From: Limonium bicolor
Taxonomy: Eukaryota; Streptophyta; Magnoliopsida; Caryophyllales; Plumbaginaceae
Reading direction: 5' to 3'
Length of the DNA: 64,000 bases
Assembly: GCA_023374045.1 (NCBI GenBank)
Contig: CM041776.1
Coordinates: forward strand, 119,493,000-119,556,999
Of the stretch, positions 33,890 through 46,064 are shown piece after piece; position 1 is the first letter of the stretch, and every line of letters begins with the position of its first letter. The notes under the pieces were generated by a model, which was given only the letters and a program-made list of their open reading frames with translations, did no database searches and was not told the origin of the DNA. Position numbers and translations under genes: made by a program.

Positions 33890-34700
33890 TCCTTGGGATC
33901 AGTTGTTCATTGTTTTGTTTCCTATTCATTTTGTTTTATTTGTTTCTTGTTTTTATTTTGTTTTATTTTATTTATTTCTTGTTTATTTGTTTTTAGCAAT
34001 TTCACTATTTTTGTTAATTTATTTCTTTCTTGTGCTAATTTAGTTTTAATTTAATTTTATGTTTTGTTTATAATTTTAATTTACTTACTTTTTTGTTTCT
34101 GTTGGTTTTTTTATTTTATTTTATTGTATTATTAGTTTATTTTGATTTCAGTTATTTTGTTATTTTATTATAGTTTATTTCTTTCTTATTTTTATCTTAG
34201 TTCTAATTTTAATTTTGTTTTTTGTCCTTCGTAGCTGTAGCAGGTGTCTTTCTGGTGAATGCACATAACCTTTTGTCAAGCGCAGAGAACTATAAGGGAA
34301 ATCAATTATATTATATTTTTTTATACTCTTTAGTTTTTTTCTAGCTTTCTGACTTTATTTTTTTTATAATTGCATAGGACTTGTTGGTCAATGTTTTTGT
34401 TTTGTTTTATTATTAGTTTGCTTTGTTTCTAGTTATTTGGTTTATTTTATAATTTTTAGATCATTTTATTTTAAGTTATTTCTTTGTTTGTTTTTTTTAA
34501 TTTTATCCTTTTTTGTTTTAGATATTTTTAAATTTGATATTACTCTACTTTTATTTCAGTTTATTTGGTTTTTAGTTATTTAGTTTGTTTTTTTCTTTTC
34601 ATTTGATTCTATTTATTTTCTATTGGTAGTTTATTTTTATTTATTCTAATTTGGTATATTCTTACTTTATTTTGTATTTTGTTTTCAAATATTGTTTGAT
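33890..34700 (+). repeat. T-rich 5' leader of element D
   Basis: About 800 bp with very strong T excess on the plus strand, built from TTTATTTTGTTTT-like runs. There is no ORF with family resemblance; the 64-codon frame at 33849-34043 is a low-complexity hydrophobic read-through. The RNA leader would be U-rich and unstructured. Confidence 0.8.
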
Positions 34701-34701
34701 A

Positions 34702-34875
34702 ATGGCATCTAAGGTGGATAGGTAGGTGGCAGAAATGACGATGACTTTTGAGTCAACTTACGGTACTCCCCCGAATCCACAGCCCTTTCAATGTGGTACC
34801 GGCAATTTGAAAAATATGTTGTCTGAAATGAAAGCGAACCACGATCATTTCTGGTCCGATTTTCACTGTTAGTAT
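34702..34875 (+). pseudogene. Element D gag-like ORF, N-terminal remnant
   Basis: An ATG at 34702 starts a frame with one internal stop at codon 8 and a further stop at the edge of LTR E. The text (PPNPQPFQCGTG and MKANHDHFW) is in the place of gag. I infer gag from position only. The solo LTR E is inserted at 34875. Confidence 0.4.
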
Positions 34876-35495
34876 TGAAATACCCCAAACCTTGGTATGT
34901 TGTTTAAACATTTAAATATGGTATATTAAGACTAAAAAGAGTCTTAGAAACATTAGTAAACAATTTAAACCATAGAAAACACAAATAAGTGCCTTAAAGC
35001 CAATTAGGGCTAAAATGTGTTCTAAGCTTGGGATAATCTTGGGTAAGACCTAATGAGCTTACCAAGACCATAATTATATACTAATGAACATATTAAACCA
35101 ATTACCAAAGAAAACCAAGCTTGAAAACAAGTTAAAACATAAAATGTGCTTTAAGGAGTCTTAAAGCAATTTTTGAAAAATTGTCTTGTAAATGAGTTTT
35201 GAATGGCTAAATGTCCATCATTACTCTTTAATTAACATGTGTACTATATAGTATCACATTTGGAAGTCTATCAATGGGAAATCAAAAATTTCACATCTAT
35301 GTGCCTTGTTTTAGTGAATAGTAACTAAAATAAGCTAGTTTGTAACATATGTTTGTATAAGTAATTAAATTGGCCAACAAAGACTAAAATACCCTTAGTA
35401 ACATTAAGGGGGCCGGTTTTTATGGTAATGAGTCACCACTCATGTTAGTTTATTAAGTAACAAATGATGACTAATGGTTACTATTTACTTTAAGG

Positions 35496-35503
35496 TATAA
35501 ATA
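35496..35503 (+). promoter_or_regulatory. Predicted TATA box of solo LTR E
   Basis: TATAAATA lies about 620 bp into the LTR. A pyrimidine-rich CTCTCATTTCTCTC stretch follows 30-40 bp downstream, as at many plant start sites. Activity is not known. Confidence 0.5.
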
Positions 35504-37137
35504 TCTTCTAAAAAGTAAAACCAATCTTCATTCTCTCATTTCTCTCATTTCACACGTCTTCAACCTCTCTTCTATCTTCTTCTTGCTCTCATTCACGGTT
35601 TGCTACAGCAACACCAACACCACCATCATTTTCCATCTTTGACCACTTGTATCTCCTAGCTCATTTGGTCAAATTAAATTCTAAGACCACCATTCTCTTC
35701 CTCTCATCAAGCTCTTCAATTCTATCCTTTCAAAATCTCAAGAGCTCCATTTTGGTGCCAAGAAGAATCTCCATGGGAGGAGCTTGAGCTCATCTTGTCA
35801 CATATTATTGTTCTCCTTTGCTTCAAGGTAAGGAAACTCAAAGAAAAATGTTGTTTCCTTCATGTTTTTGTGTTGTCCGAAAATCACTCTTAATGGTGTC
35901 CTTATGTTGCTTTGTTCTAGCTTCATTCCAACCTTTCATGGACTAGGTGGAGTCCTCTCTTGATATATATTCAAACTCTCTTCAAGTTCTAAGGTAAACA
36001 ACTATCTTAATGTTTTTAAAACAATGTATAATCTAGGGTTTACAATGAGATGAAGCTTAAAGCTTGAATACTCATTATATTGTTTGTATAATGTTTAGAA
36101 GTTGACAAGCAACTAAAATCCTTGCCGATTTAGTCAAGGAAACAAGAAAGAAGTTGTGAGGAAAAGAGGTAAATGTGCTAACCTAATGTGGTTTAAAGTC
36201 TTACGAGAAATGAGCTTATATTGCTTGTTAAAATGATCTAAGGAGCCAATGGTGAATGACTTAGTAAAATGTTCTCAAGGGCTTAGTAAAAGGCATATGT
36301 ATTGTTGGGTGTATTTGCAGGTCAAAGGCAAATATAATGTGGGAAATTCAGTGTTTATGATTTATGCATCTTAAGGGCCTAAGAGCCATGTTATTTAAGG
36401 GCCTAAGTGTCAAGCAATTTAATTATGCACTATATTGTGATATGGTGCTAAATGAGTGAAGTTTTGTGTATAAGAATGTGTTTGATGGATCTTAGTGTTC
36501 CTGATTGTTTAATGGTGAAAACAATGTGCTTTGGTTTAGTAATGTTCTAGGAGAACCTATGTCGAAATTTAGGTAATAAACAAGAAGTTCTAAGGGTTTA
36601 AAATGAGTTTGGTAAGTTAGGAAATGTTTAGAATGGTTAAGTGTTCCACTAGTGGAAGAAACATGCATTAAGGTGTTTAAAGATGTAAAAAGGGCTTAGG
36701 CAATGTTCTAGAGGATTTAGAATGCAAAGAATGTTTTGGGGACATTTCAAGATCATGGTGAGATTGTATTTAGGACTTGTGCATTGTTGGTGAAAAAGGA
36801 TGAAGTGATTTGTTGCATGGGAAGCTATAAACTTGTAAAGATGTTCAAGGAGTTCTTTAGGAAGAAAAATGCTTGGGAGATGATGTTGTAGTGGTGAGGA
36901 AACATTATTGGCATAGTGGTTATCATAGGTATGAAACACCACTTAGAAACCTAAGGAGAAAACATTATAAGTGTTAGGAATTTTGGTAAGAAATGAGTAA
37001 GTGTATAAGGAGATAGGAAATGAGTTTCATGGATGTTGTATGAGGGTGTAAGTGTACCAAATGATGTTAGAACACAATAGGAGGCTTTAGGAGAAATTTG
37101 GTGAAGATTTAACAATTTTTAGACATGTTCTGGTGGC

Positions 37138-37392
37138 GTCCGACCCAGGGGTCCGAACCAAGTTTGGGTCGGACAGCCTCTGTTAGACGCCAGTAAGGGT
37201 TCTGGAACGGTCCGACCCAGAGGGCTTGGGTCGGACATGGGTCGGACGTGTGTGTGTTAAAGGCGGTAAATGTTCTGGAATGGTCCGACCCAGTTGGTTG
37301 AGTCGGACATGGGTCGGACAAGTTGAGTTTTTCAAACCCAAAAGTCACTGGAAGGGTCCGACCCAGTTGGTGGGTCGGACGGTGGGTCGGAC
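37138..37392. repeat. Palindromic module array in LTR E (4 modules, 72-73-bp spacing)
   Basis: Modules start near 37138, 37209, 37282 and 37355. Arms are GGTCCGACCCAG/CTGGGTCGGACC with variations, each followed by a second GGGTCGGAC copy in modules 2-4. The spacer text CTGGAAYGGTCC is also found, on the minus strand, in the modules of element C. Confidence 0.9.
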
Positions 37393-38424
37393 AGACCAAA
37401 ACTTAAAAAAAAAAAATGAATGTGACAAATGTAGTTAACCCTAGGGGGTATAATGTAGGTAATGAAGGATTAGTTTGGGCATTAAAACATGTCATATAAT
37501 CATGTTAAACATTTAGTAAATTTGAAGTTAAGTAAATTAATTAACCGACGTTATTAATCATGTATAGGAGTGACCTACGGTGGAAACAAATCGAAGCAAG
37601 GACCAAGGTATGGTTTTCTTGCAGTCTGTTGCCTACCGGTTTACACTGGCTTGTGTGTTGTTTGTTTTTTGAGTGTTTATGACGTTATAAGACTTAATCA
37701 TGTAATGAGTTTACAGTTGTTCATATTATTGTGATGTTATGACGTGACTCATTTCCCTTTTGTGTGTCTAACATGACTTACCACTTGCTTGTGAAATTGT
37801 TTGTCAAGTTCCACTGTTGAACTTCTAACAAGTGTAACTGGGAAGTGAGGAATCCGGTTGTCCGGTCATGCATGTAAGTTTAAGAGTAGATATCTGAATC
37901 AGATTCGACTCTTATGTTGTTAAGATTGTTCTCCTTAATTTGGCGTTCGATCTCCCGCTACCTTCCTCCAAAGCTTACCTATTCTGACTTATGATAGGTT
38001 TAGTGGGAACATGTGTTTGTGTGGTGTGTTCGGGTCACTATATCCGAACCATCTGTGACTTAAGTTACTCGTTCGAATAACAGAACGGTAATGAGTGTGT
38101 GTAACGAGCTTAACATGAGAGTGAACCATTCTCTAGGCTTCTTATGTTGTTTAACCTTCTTGGTTTGTGATTGTGGAAAGAGTATCCACTGTGTATTGAT
38201 GTTGGAAAGAGTATCCACTCGGTATTGTATATGACGTATTTATGGTTTAGTTCTATGCTCGGAGTCTGATCATCAGACTGGTACACTTGTATTTATTCTG
38301 CCTTGTTTAACCACGTGGGTGGTTGACGGCGTTGTAGCACCGAAGCGTTTAGTTATGTTTAGTTCTCTATTTCCGCTGCGATTTCAATTAGTTGCGAAGT
38401 ACGATGTAGGGGCGTTACAAGTAT

Positions 38425-39009
38425 GCCAATCTAGGGATGACAAACCAGGACGGTAGGTTGCAGCTCGAGCCCAGTGATGTCAAAAAGATGGGACGGATTG
38501 AGGAGCAATTTGAATGAGAGTCATCTTTTTCCTATGATATATATTGGTCATATTGTGGGGGACCTCATGAGTTTGATGATTGCCTCGAGATGTAGGAGCA
38601 GATGCGGTTAGAGGACCAATTAGAATATCTGCAGCAACTCACTCCTGAGCAGTAGGCTTCAATCTTTGATAGTGGTAATCTACAGGAGTTGAGGAACAAT
38701 TTAGTGGAGCGTCCTGTTGAAGCCTCAAGTCACCCTCACTCCCCACCCTTGGATCCCACAGCGCCAGCAAAGGTTTTCATCATAGTTGAACGCCCACATG
38801 GAACCTTCCTTGACCCTCACCCATATGAAGAGGATGTTTACATCCTAGAATTTGAGAGGGACGAGTCTCCGCCTCTTTACCATTCTGACGAACTCTTTAA
38901 GCCTTACAAGATAGACGATGATGTTTATATCCTCAAGTTTAAGAAAAAGAGCCTCTGTGACCCCATCTTCACTGAAGATTGCTACCTTCAATACCTCCTC
39001 AAACACTAG
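38425..39009 (+). pseudogene. Element D gag-like ORF, C-terminal remnant
   Basis: It continues after solo LTR E. A knuckle-like CGGPHEFDDC is coded at 38554-38583. Stops follow at about 38515, 38596 and 38655, then an open frame of 106 codons (38689-39009) with proline-rich text and a twice-occurring acidic DVYIL motif. The knuckle and context support a gag remnant; the open C-terminal frame has no domain I know. Confidence 0.5.
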
Positions 39010-40377
39010 ATTTTGTGGAGTACTTATTTTCTTATTTTATCTGTTGAGGTAACATTTTGCTTTGATATAGGTGGCTTCTTACTGATGGTAGTCCACTTCT
39101 TATCCCCATTGACACCATTTTCCACTTTTATTTTTGATCTGGGATAACAAAGCGAGAGTCTAGCCAAAGACTATAAAGATGGGCAGCCCACTGGGAGGCA
39201 ACCCAGTGGTGCAATCTTTTTATCTCCCTATCTCTCGAAGGATGGACACTTGCTTGGACGCAAGTGTGAGGAACGTTTCTACCTCACTGTTTGAGCTTAA
39301 GTGTGAGGAAGGGAACCTTTCTCAATCTAAAGATATTAGGGGAGTTTCAGTTTCTCAATCTTTATTGCTTGTGTTCATCCTATTATGCTTTTAATGTTAA
39401 ATGTGTGTGGAGTCTTGAATGTATCCTTCATAAGTCTGGCATATTTTGAAAGGTCTTTTTCTTGATTTTATTTTGTGAACAATGAGGACATAAGTGTGAG
39501 GAAGTGGAGATCTTTTCCTGAAAATATACCAGTTGTACTTAATGACACACTAGTTTTTGATTGCTCTCTTGTTATGTTGGATAAGCTTCTTTTAGTGCCA
39601 ATAAATGTTGAATTTTTTGGTGACAATTTTTGTGGAAGTTTTGAAATCAAGCTTGATGACAACCTTTAGAATCTTTTTTCTCAAATTTGTTCGCATGTAT
39701 AGTTTCCTTTAAATTAAATTCATTTTCACTGAAATTTGGTGGATTAGTTGATTGCGCAAACTAAATTAGTTTGGCTTGGTGACTTTGGGAATGATGTGAA
39801 AGTTTGGATGAAAATGATAACGCAAGATAATCCTCTGATCATGAAATTTTTGAGCCGAAACAGGCCTCTTTTATCTGGTTATTAAGTCCTTGGGGTGCTT
39901 TATCACCCATTTACCTAAGGTCTCGCGATCTGGGATAGAAGACCCAACACTGTTACATGGATAAAGAGAAAAGTATGGGGGGATGAAACAATTGTGCAAA
40001 ATGAGAAATTAATTATGCAAAGAGAGGGAAACTCTTAATGGTGAATGTTATTAGAAATTTCCTATTCTGATCATGAGTGTGTGGTGTTGAAAGGTATTGC
40101 GGAATAAGACACTACTTCATAGCCCTTGCCATCCACAGGTTCAAGGAAAGAAATAGGTGGAAGGTCCCAAGCTAATCTATGCTTAATTTCTACAATATAA
40201 CTTCTCCATGCTTTTATAAAATTGTTCTTTTTCACTGTTTGAAAAAACTTACAGCTAAAAAAGATTATTCTTTTGATTATCATTTTGCTCAATTTCCTTA
40301 TATGCATGATCCTGGGGTTTGATACTATGGCATTTGAGATAGTTTTATTTTTATTTGTTTGAGGACAAGCAAAGATT
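39010..40377 (+). other. Element D 3' interior with repeated PPT-like motifs
   Basis: No gene is supported. AAGTGTGAGGAA occurs at 39262-39273, 39299-39310 and 39492-39503, and once more at the proper PPT position (40378-40389). CACTGGGAGGCAACCCAGTG (39189-39208) is a near-palindrome. The rest is AT-rich with short broken frames. Confidence 0.6.
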
Positions 40378-40392
40378 AAGTGTGAGGAACTT
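40378..40392 (+). other. Polypurine tract of element D
   Basis: AAGTGTGAGGAACTT directly precedes the 3' LTR start TGATAAGC. Athila-type elements normally have AAGTGTGGGGGA here; this copy has A in place of several G. Confidence 0.7.
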
Positions 40393-41804
40393 TGATAAGC
40401 TGATATTTTATGTACTTTTTAATGTCAAAATCCCTTTTGTTTATTACCATTTTCCCTTGATTTTGTAATTAAATGAAGTTCATTCCTATATCTAAAAGAA
40501 ATAGTATGGAAACAAATTTATTTTGATGTTTATATGATTTAGGATGAATATATGGGGAGTTCGAAATTTTACGAAGGAGATAAATAATTAAACTGCTGAC
40601 TGTAAATCCTATTATTTGCATGTAACTCTAGAGTCTTCCAAAAGTTATTGATGAAGAAAGATAATTCAAGGGAGTAAGTTAGATGAACCGGAAGGTCTTC
40701 ATTAACTTCGTGAAACTGAAGAAAATTAAAAGGTGACATCAATGAACAAGTGAAGATCCTTGAATTTATTTTATAAATAAGAAAGGCTATAACAGAGAAA
40801 AGAACCATCAATCGATCCATCAAGCAATCACCATTTTGCACACAACGCCTCTTTTACTCTCTATGCCGTGACCATTTCAACACACCGGAGAAGAGGAATC
40901 CACACGGGAATACATCTGAAGACTGGAATAGCGCTGCTCTCACCATTCGTTCTCCTCCCCAGCCGTCGTGCAACCCTAGACATCAAAAACAGAATTTCTG
41001 TTCCACCTTCACCATTCGTTCAACCTAACTTCTAGTAAATCTTGAGATTAATTTGGAGATGATTTCTAAAACCTTCTCTCCTGTTATTTCTTCTCTAGAT
41101 ATGCTTGGCTAAGGATTTTTCTGGGGGAAGGTAGTTGTAAATAGTTAAGATTTTGCAAGATTTTATCATTTGATTTGGGATTTATTTTAGGTTTGTTTCA
41201 TATTATTAATTTTGTCTTAGCTATAAAAATTGCTAATTTATTTATAGCCTTGCGAAATCTGTCAAGAACTGATCGGTAATTGATGGATAGGTCAAATAAT
41301 ATGTTAATCCATGGAAAAACTTTATCTGATTGATGAGTTTAGCCTTTAGATGCAATTAAAATTCTTGCGCTTAATCCCTCTGCGTTTATAGTGATAGGTT
41401 CATGATTTAATTTATCGCGTTGTATGTAGGGGAGTTCTAATTGGCTAGGATTTAGTCTTTTAGAAATTGTTAGAATTTGCCAAACCCTTTTCCCTATTTA
41501 AATGGTAATATAACTACAGGATTTAACTAGATAGACTATCTGAACCTAGAGCTCCGCTTTTATTATTTGAATATCAGTTTGATTTCTCTTGTTATTTATT
41601 TTATTAATCGACAGTTTCCCCCTAATAACTTACAGCTTTCACTAGGATTAGATTAGTTCAGTTAGTTCCCTGGATCGATACTCAGTCACTTATATTACAC
41701 TACTACTATGACCGGGATTTATTTTGCAGCCCGTAGATTTATTTTATTTACTAAATTCTACATTTATTTCATAATTTTAGTAGATCAAAAAAATATTGTT
41801 TGCA
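40393..41804 (+). repeat. 3' LTR of element D
   Basis: It is 1412 bp, from TGATAAGC to TTTGCA. Its last 503 bp match 33351-33853. I see no palindrome array of the type found in the long LTRs. Confidence 0.88.
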
Positions 41805-42690
41805 AAGATTGCAGCGAGAACTCTTCTAATTGAAACCTTGACCAACATAAGTCTTCAAATGTCTAAGCAAGTATATAGCAGAGCAAGTATGTAACTTTAT
41901 ATATAGGGAAACACTTACACAGCTGTCTAAGTAAAAAGCACCCTGTTTGGACCAGCAGGGTTGTATTTAGCATTGTCCAAATTGAAAAGCAGCACATATT
42001 TATCAATAACAGCTTGGTCAGGCTCAACATCAGCAACCAAAGTAGAGAAACTATGGCGAGTGATAGAATAGAGTTCATCTTGAAACACAACTTCACCAAA
42101 AAAACATATAAAATGTAAATAACAAAAAAAACAGAAAAAAGAAGAAAAAAATAGAAAAGATAATGAATAATATACTCATACCTCTCATTAGCACCAGACC
42201 GTTTAAAGTCAATCACTTTGGGATGAAGTGGTAAGACACATTAAGCTTTTATGTTCACCGGCCGAACTCCAAAAATGAAATACGTCATAGTTGCTGTTTG
42301 TAAGATGATGGACCAGGAACAGAAGCAAGGGGTATTGGACACAGAATTTCTTCTACAGGCTTTTCACTTGTTTTTGTCTCTTTCTTCTATTGGACAGATT
42401 TAGTAGACTTTTGGTCCGTAAAAGCTACTTTTTTTTTAAGATTTCACTAGTAGTTTGGACCGTTTCATTGGTCGAGAACTCTTAGCCATGCTGGTAGGAA
42501 CAACAACTGGCCTTTTTGATATTCTAATTGAACGTTGACTGTAATTGGTTAAAAATCATCATCTTCATCATCAGCACCATTTCCAAGGACTGTTATGAAA
42601 TAAATGTTCAGGTTATTAAGTTAATTTTCATTGCATGTAATCACAAAAAAATGTGAATTACTTGTGTAACAAAAATGAATCAAAGTAACT
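41805..42690 (-). pseudogene. Host gene remnant, 3' part (possible Ulp1-like protease exon)
   Basis: On the minus strand, about 42100-41930 reads as an exon with LYSITRHSFSTLVADVEPDQ and then VIDKYVLLFNLDNAKYNP. It looks like the region before the catalytic core in plant Ulp1-type genes that carry an N-terminal plant-mobile/DUF1985 part. Upstream (42216-42180) is IDFKRSGANERYE followed by a GT. About 42490-42310 holds basic and Ser-rich text with stops. Position 42488-42690 is duplicated, with a 76-bp difference, at 52815-52942. The catalytic His/Asp/Cys are not visible, so the Ulp1 name is tentative. Confidence 0.4.
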
Positions 42691-43822
42691 ATTATATCGT
42701 TCTAAGATAACTTACCGTGGTTCTCTGGTTTGGTTTTTAAAATTTGGGGGTTTTTGGAAAATTCCGCGTTTTGAAAGAAAAATTTGAGTTTTGAAAATAA
42801 AATCTTCACGACATTTCTTTACCGGTTGCTACTTACCAGATCAAGCTTCTCACCGATTGGTATGCTATTTTAATACAGCGGTCAGGCCGTTAGGCCTTCC
42901 CAAGGTTTTGTTTCAAAGTTCTTAGGGTTTGTGGTGCTATGTTGGCTTCTCTCACCATCTTGGTACTTTGTTAAGTACTTCTTGCTTGTTAACATTCCTC
43001 TTAACGGTCCCGTTATTACTGCACTTGCCGTGGCAAGTGCGCGGTACAGGCGGTTTTTGGGATAACTCGTACCGATTACGGTATTGTTCACATTATATTT
43101 GGTAGCCTTGTCGACTTTTCCTTTGACCCTTTAGCTGGATAACTACTCCTTAGAGCTGCTTCTCATTCATCTTGACAAGATTGTCATTCTTTGTGCATCT
43201 TTGGCCAACGACCGCACGGTTATTCCTCTAGATTCTCGCTTAACAAGCTTTGTTGACATTTCTCAAATGTGTAGCTATCCCACAAGATCATTACTGCACA
43301 AATGAAATACCAAAACACTCAGTCCTACAGAGTGGAGAGGCGTAAACCCTTGGTAGTAAATCTCTTATGTGATAGGAATGAACATGTTTCTTTTACCACC
43401 TTTTCTCATCAACTTCATATCGTTATCTGGCTATACTCTTACAACAGTCGCTTGCTGCGTACCATGTTCTTATTCGTTTACATGACATCCGCTACTACTT
43501 TAGCTTCCGCTCATGCACTCACGCGATTTATACTATGGCTTGCCATTGACTTGGCTCAATAGGATACATTACTCTTTTAAATCTCTCTACGCTTCTTGCG
43601 CGTTGTTTACTCGCAATTCGTATTGTACATGTACTGTGTTTACCTACTCAACCGATTAACCTCTCAGTTTCCTTCCACTGCTATCAAAGCCTTTCTGCAT
43701 ACTGTCTCTGTTCGAATTACTCCTTGGCAATCAAAACATGCTCAAGTTTCACTAGACCGCTCTAGTGGTTCCACATTACATTCTTAGGTGGTAGCCTTTC
43801 TCTGAAGGATTCACGCAATTGC
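42691..43822 (-). mobile_element. Element I interior, rearranged distal part
   Basis: 42691-43200 is a second copy of 47180-47680 (near-identical, including a 69-codon frame at 42882-43091). From about 43260 it matches 25960-26400 of element C. So two interior parts that are not neighbours in C are joined here, indicating a deletion or recombination. There is no coding evidence. LTR G is inserted at 43822. Confidence 0.7.
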
Positions 43823-46064
43823 TGTAACACCCGGATTTTGCCTCAAAAACATAGGTAATGAAATAACAAAGCTAACGGTGAAAACGGCTTTAAAAACGGA
43901 CTCCAACGAGCCCTACAGAAGCGAAACAAGTCTGGTCCGAACTTGTGTCCGGACATAGGAAGTTCGGACACAAGCCGAGACATTTAAACTGCAGAAATCC
44001 AACTGTCCGAACTTGTGTCCAGACATTGATGTTCGGACACAAGTCGAGAGTTGAAAGGATTGAAAAACCAGAGATGTCCGAACTTGTGTCCGGACTTAAA
44101 GTTCGGACACAAGTAAGTTGGAAAAGTCCGAAAAAACAACGTGGCGTGTCCGAACTTCAATGTTCGACGCGAAGTTCGGACACACCTAAACAGAAAGCTT
44201 TTAAAACTTTCGGGGCCTGTCCGAACATGGATGTCCGGACGTTCGGACAGGTCCTGAAATACACCCAAAAATGTCAAAACAGGACCAAATCAACACCAAA
44301 TTAATCACAATAACTTTGCAACAGAAGAAAGGCCATTGTAGTAACTCCAGTACTTCAAATAACAACATAGATGCCTCTGAAAGATCTCTTAAACAATAAG
44401 TAACTTCCAACATATCCAAGACTTCTTAACGAATTAATCGAGTAAAAACTTCAACTAGATAGCAGCGGAAATAGCAAAATCCACAAGGCGTTACCGCCAC
44501 ACTCTAACAAAGAGTGCTCAGGCTTAAACCACTAATCAAAAACAAAAACGTTTCCAAACTGATAAAACATAACCAATCCAAAACATAACTCAACTGTTCA
44601 ATGTAGCATTTATTCAGTCGTCCTAAACTATGTGACCGCGCGTCCAAACCCAATTCAGCCATGATACCTGCGATCAAAAACAATAATGGAAACGCGAAGG
44701 GATCGCGCAAATCAGTGAAACTGAGTAAACATTGTCTCAACCTGTAAAATACATTTTGAAACCCACTTACATTTGCAAACATTAACTCACACCAATATAA
44801 TAATCAGCTTTACCAACACCAAACCACCATTGACAAAACATTTCAGGGGAGAACTTTCCAGGAATCAATCAGTGGTTTACACGGACGACCCCAATCCGGG
44901 TCGCAATAATTAGAATCCCCCTCACCTACGTCCTTAAGTGTGCACACCCCCCAGAAGGTAACTTATGACCCAAAGGAGTAGATCATTAGAGCTTAACTGC
45001 AAGTTATGTCTGCAGGCAAAATAATAAGTATATCCACGGGGTACACAGTACCATTAATTACACGAGCGCCATAAGGCACCAATAATTTACACGGAGCACC
45101 AGAAGGTACCAATCAATCCAATAACCAATTCAAGGAAAGTCTCCCAAAATGTTTATCCAAACCTTTCGCAAAACATCACCAAAACACACGGGGGAAAATA
45201 AATCCCAACTTCCACAATCTCAAAACCACAGTAAATCCAAATCTTCGATAATCACAAAACACAGAGGTGAGGATGTTGAGCACAACATTTTACCTGGATA
45301 CGCTCACCGACACAGAATCACTCAGCTAGGTCAGCAGTAAGTCCGTCAGAGAAGTCGGAGTCTAGAATACAAGTAGAACCAATCAGATCTACCCAAAGAC
45401 TAGCAATATTCATCTAATCTTACCAACGGATTCCCCTTACCCTTCTACCATTCCGGCACCAGAGAAGCGGCCTAACGACGTTGGAGAGTAAGAGCGTGAA
45501 TTCAAAAGAGTTTGAGAGTTTGAAGAAAGAGAAGGGAGTTGTGACGGCGTATTGAGATGAAGGAGATCGTGAGATTAAATAGAAATAATTATTATGATAA
45601 GATAGAAATAAGTTAATAAAAACCTTTGATTTTAAAAGGAGAGAGAGAACTGAAAAATAGTTTGTAAAATAATAACCAATATATCAATCTGAAAACGAAG
45701 TAATTAAATAACTTTCAAAAGTCCTGGAGGATCTAGATTCTGAATCAAGGAGGTTAATTAAATATTATCTGATTAAAATAATTTAGAAGGAGAGCAAATT
45801 GATCACTAGTAAAGATTGGAAGGGTTATCTAATAAATAGGTAGAGGGATAAATACACAATAGCTGTATAAATAAGTTAGGAAGAGGAAATTATTTTAAGG
45901 AGAAGAAAAATCGAATTTGTGAACTTTGAACATAATAACGCTATTTGAAACGGATGTAAATATATCGATATATATATATTGCTTCTCTGGGCCTTTATTA
46001 ATCTTACTCAATCATTCCCGACTATATACTAATTTAATCCTAAGCCAAATTTCACGGTATTTCA
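43823..46064 (-). repeat. Solo-like LTR G, inside element I
   Basis: It has the plus-strand form TGTAACACCCGG...GGTATTTCA, so on the minus strand it runs TGAAATACC to GGGTGTTACA, 2242 bp. Flanks are ATTGC and ATGCC: similar but not an exact TSD. It has no neighbouring PBS or PPT. It interrupts interior I, whose text resumes at 46065. The palindrome array lies only 110 bp from its end. Confidence 0.75.
43934..44251. repeat. Palindromic module array in LTR G (5 modules, 70-72-bp spacing)
   Basis: Modules start at about 43934, 44004, 44075, 44147 and 44219. Arms are of the form TGTCCGAACTTGTGTCCGGAC with GTTCGGACACAAG. The inner stem differs from both the C and E families, but GTCCG/CGGAC and the spacing are the same. 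Confidence 0.9.

Larger units (their letters stand above)
34876..38419 (+). repeat. Solo LTR E with perfect TSD
   Basis: It starts TGAAATACCCC, ends GGCGTTACA and is flanked by AGTAT on both sides (34871-34875 and 38420-38424). It is the same family as solo LTR F, in the opposite direction. It lacks about 400 bp near its end, including the structured U5-side block. A clean solo LTR with TSD means LTR-LTR recombination removed the rest of the element after insertion into D. Confidence 0.93.
33351..41804 (+). mobile_element. Element D: Athila-like non-autonomous LTR element, 5' truncated, split by solo LTR E
   Basis: The 503-bp 5' LTR remnant (33351-33853) matches the end of the 3' LTR (40393-41804). 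The PBS follows at 33857. The interior has a T-rich leader, gag remnants and a 3' part with the hairpin-flanked text GGGAGGCAACCCA (39195-39207), which is common in Athila-type elements. A purine tract precedes TGATAAGC. No protease, RT or integrase is present, so it would depend on other elements. Confidence 0.8.

Noticed and set aside
38689..39009. Independent host gene in element D (106-codon frame)
   Set aside because: It lies between a gag knuckle remnant and the PPT in the proper direction, so an element-derived remnant is more likely than a captured gene. I could not recognise a domain.
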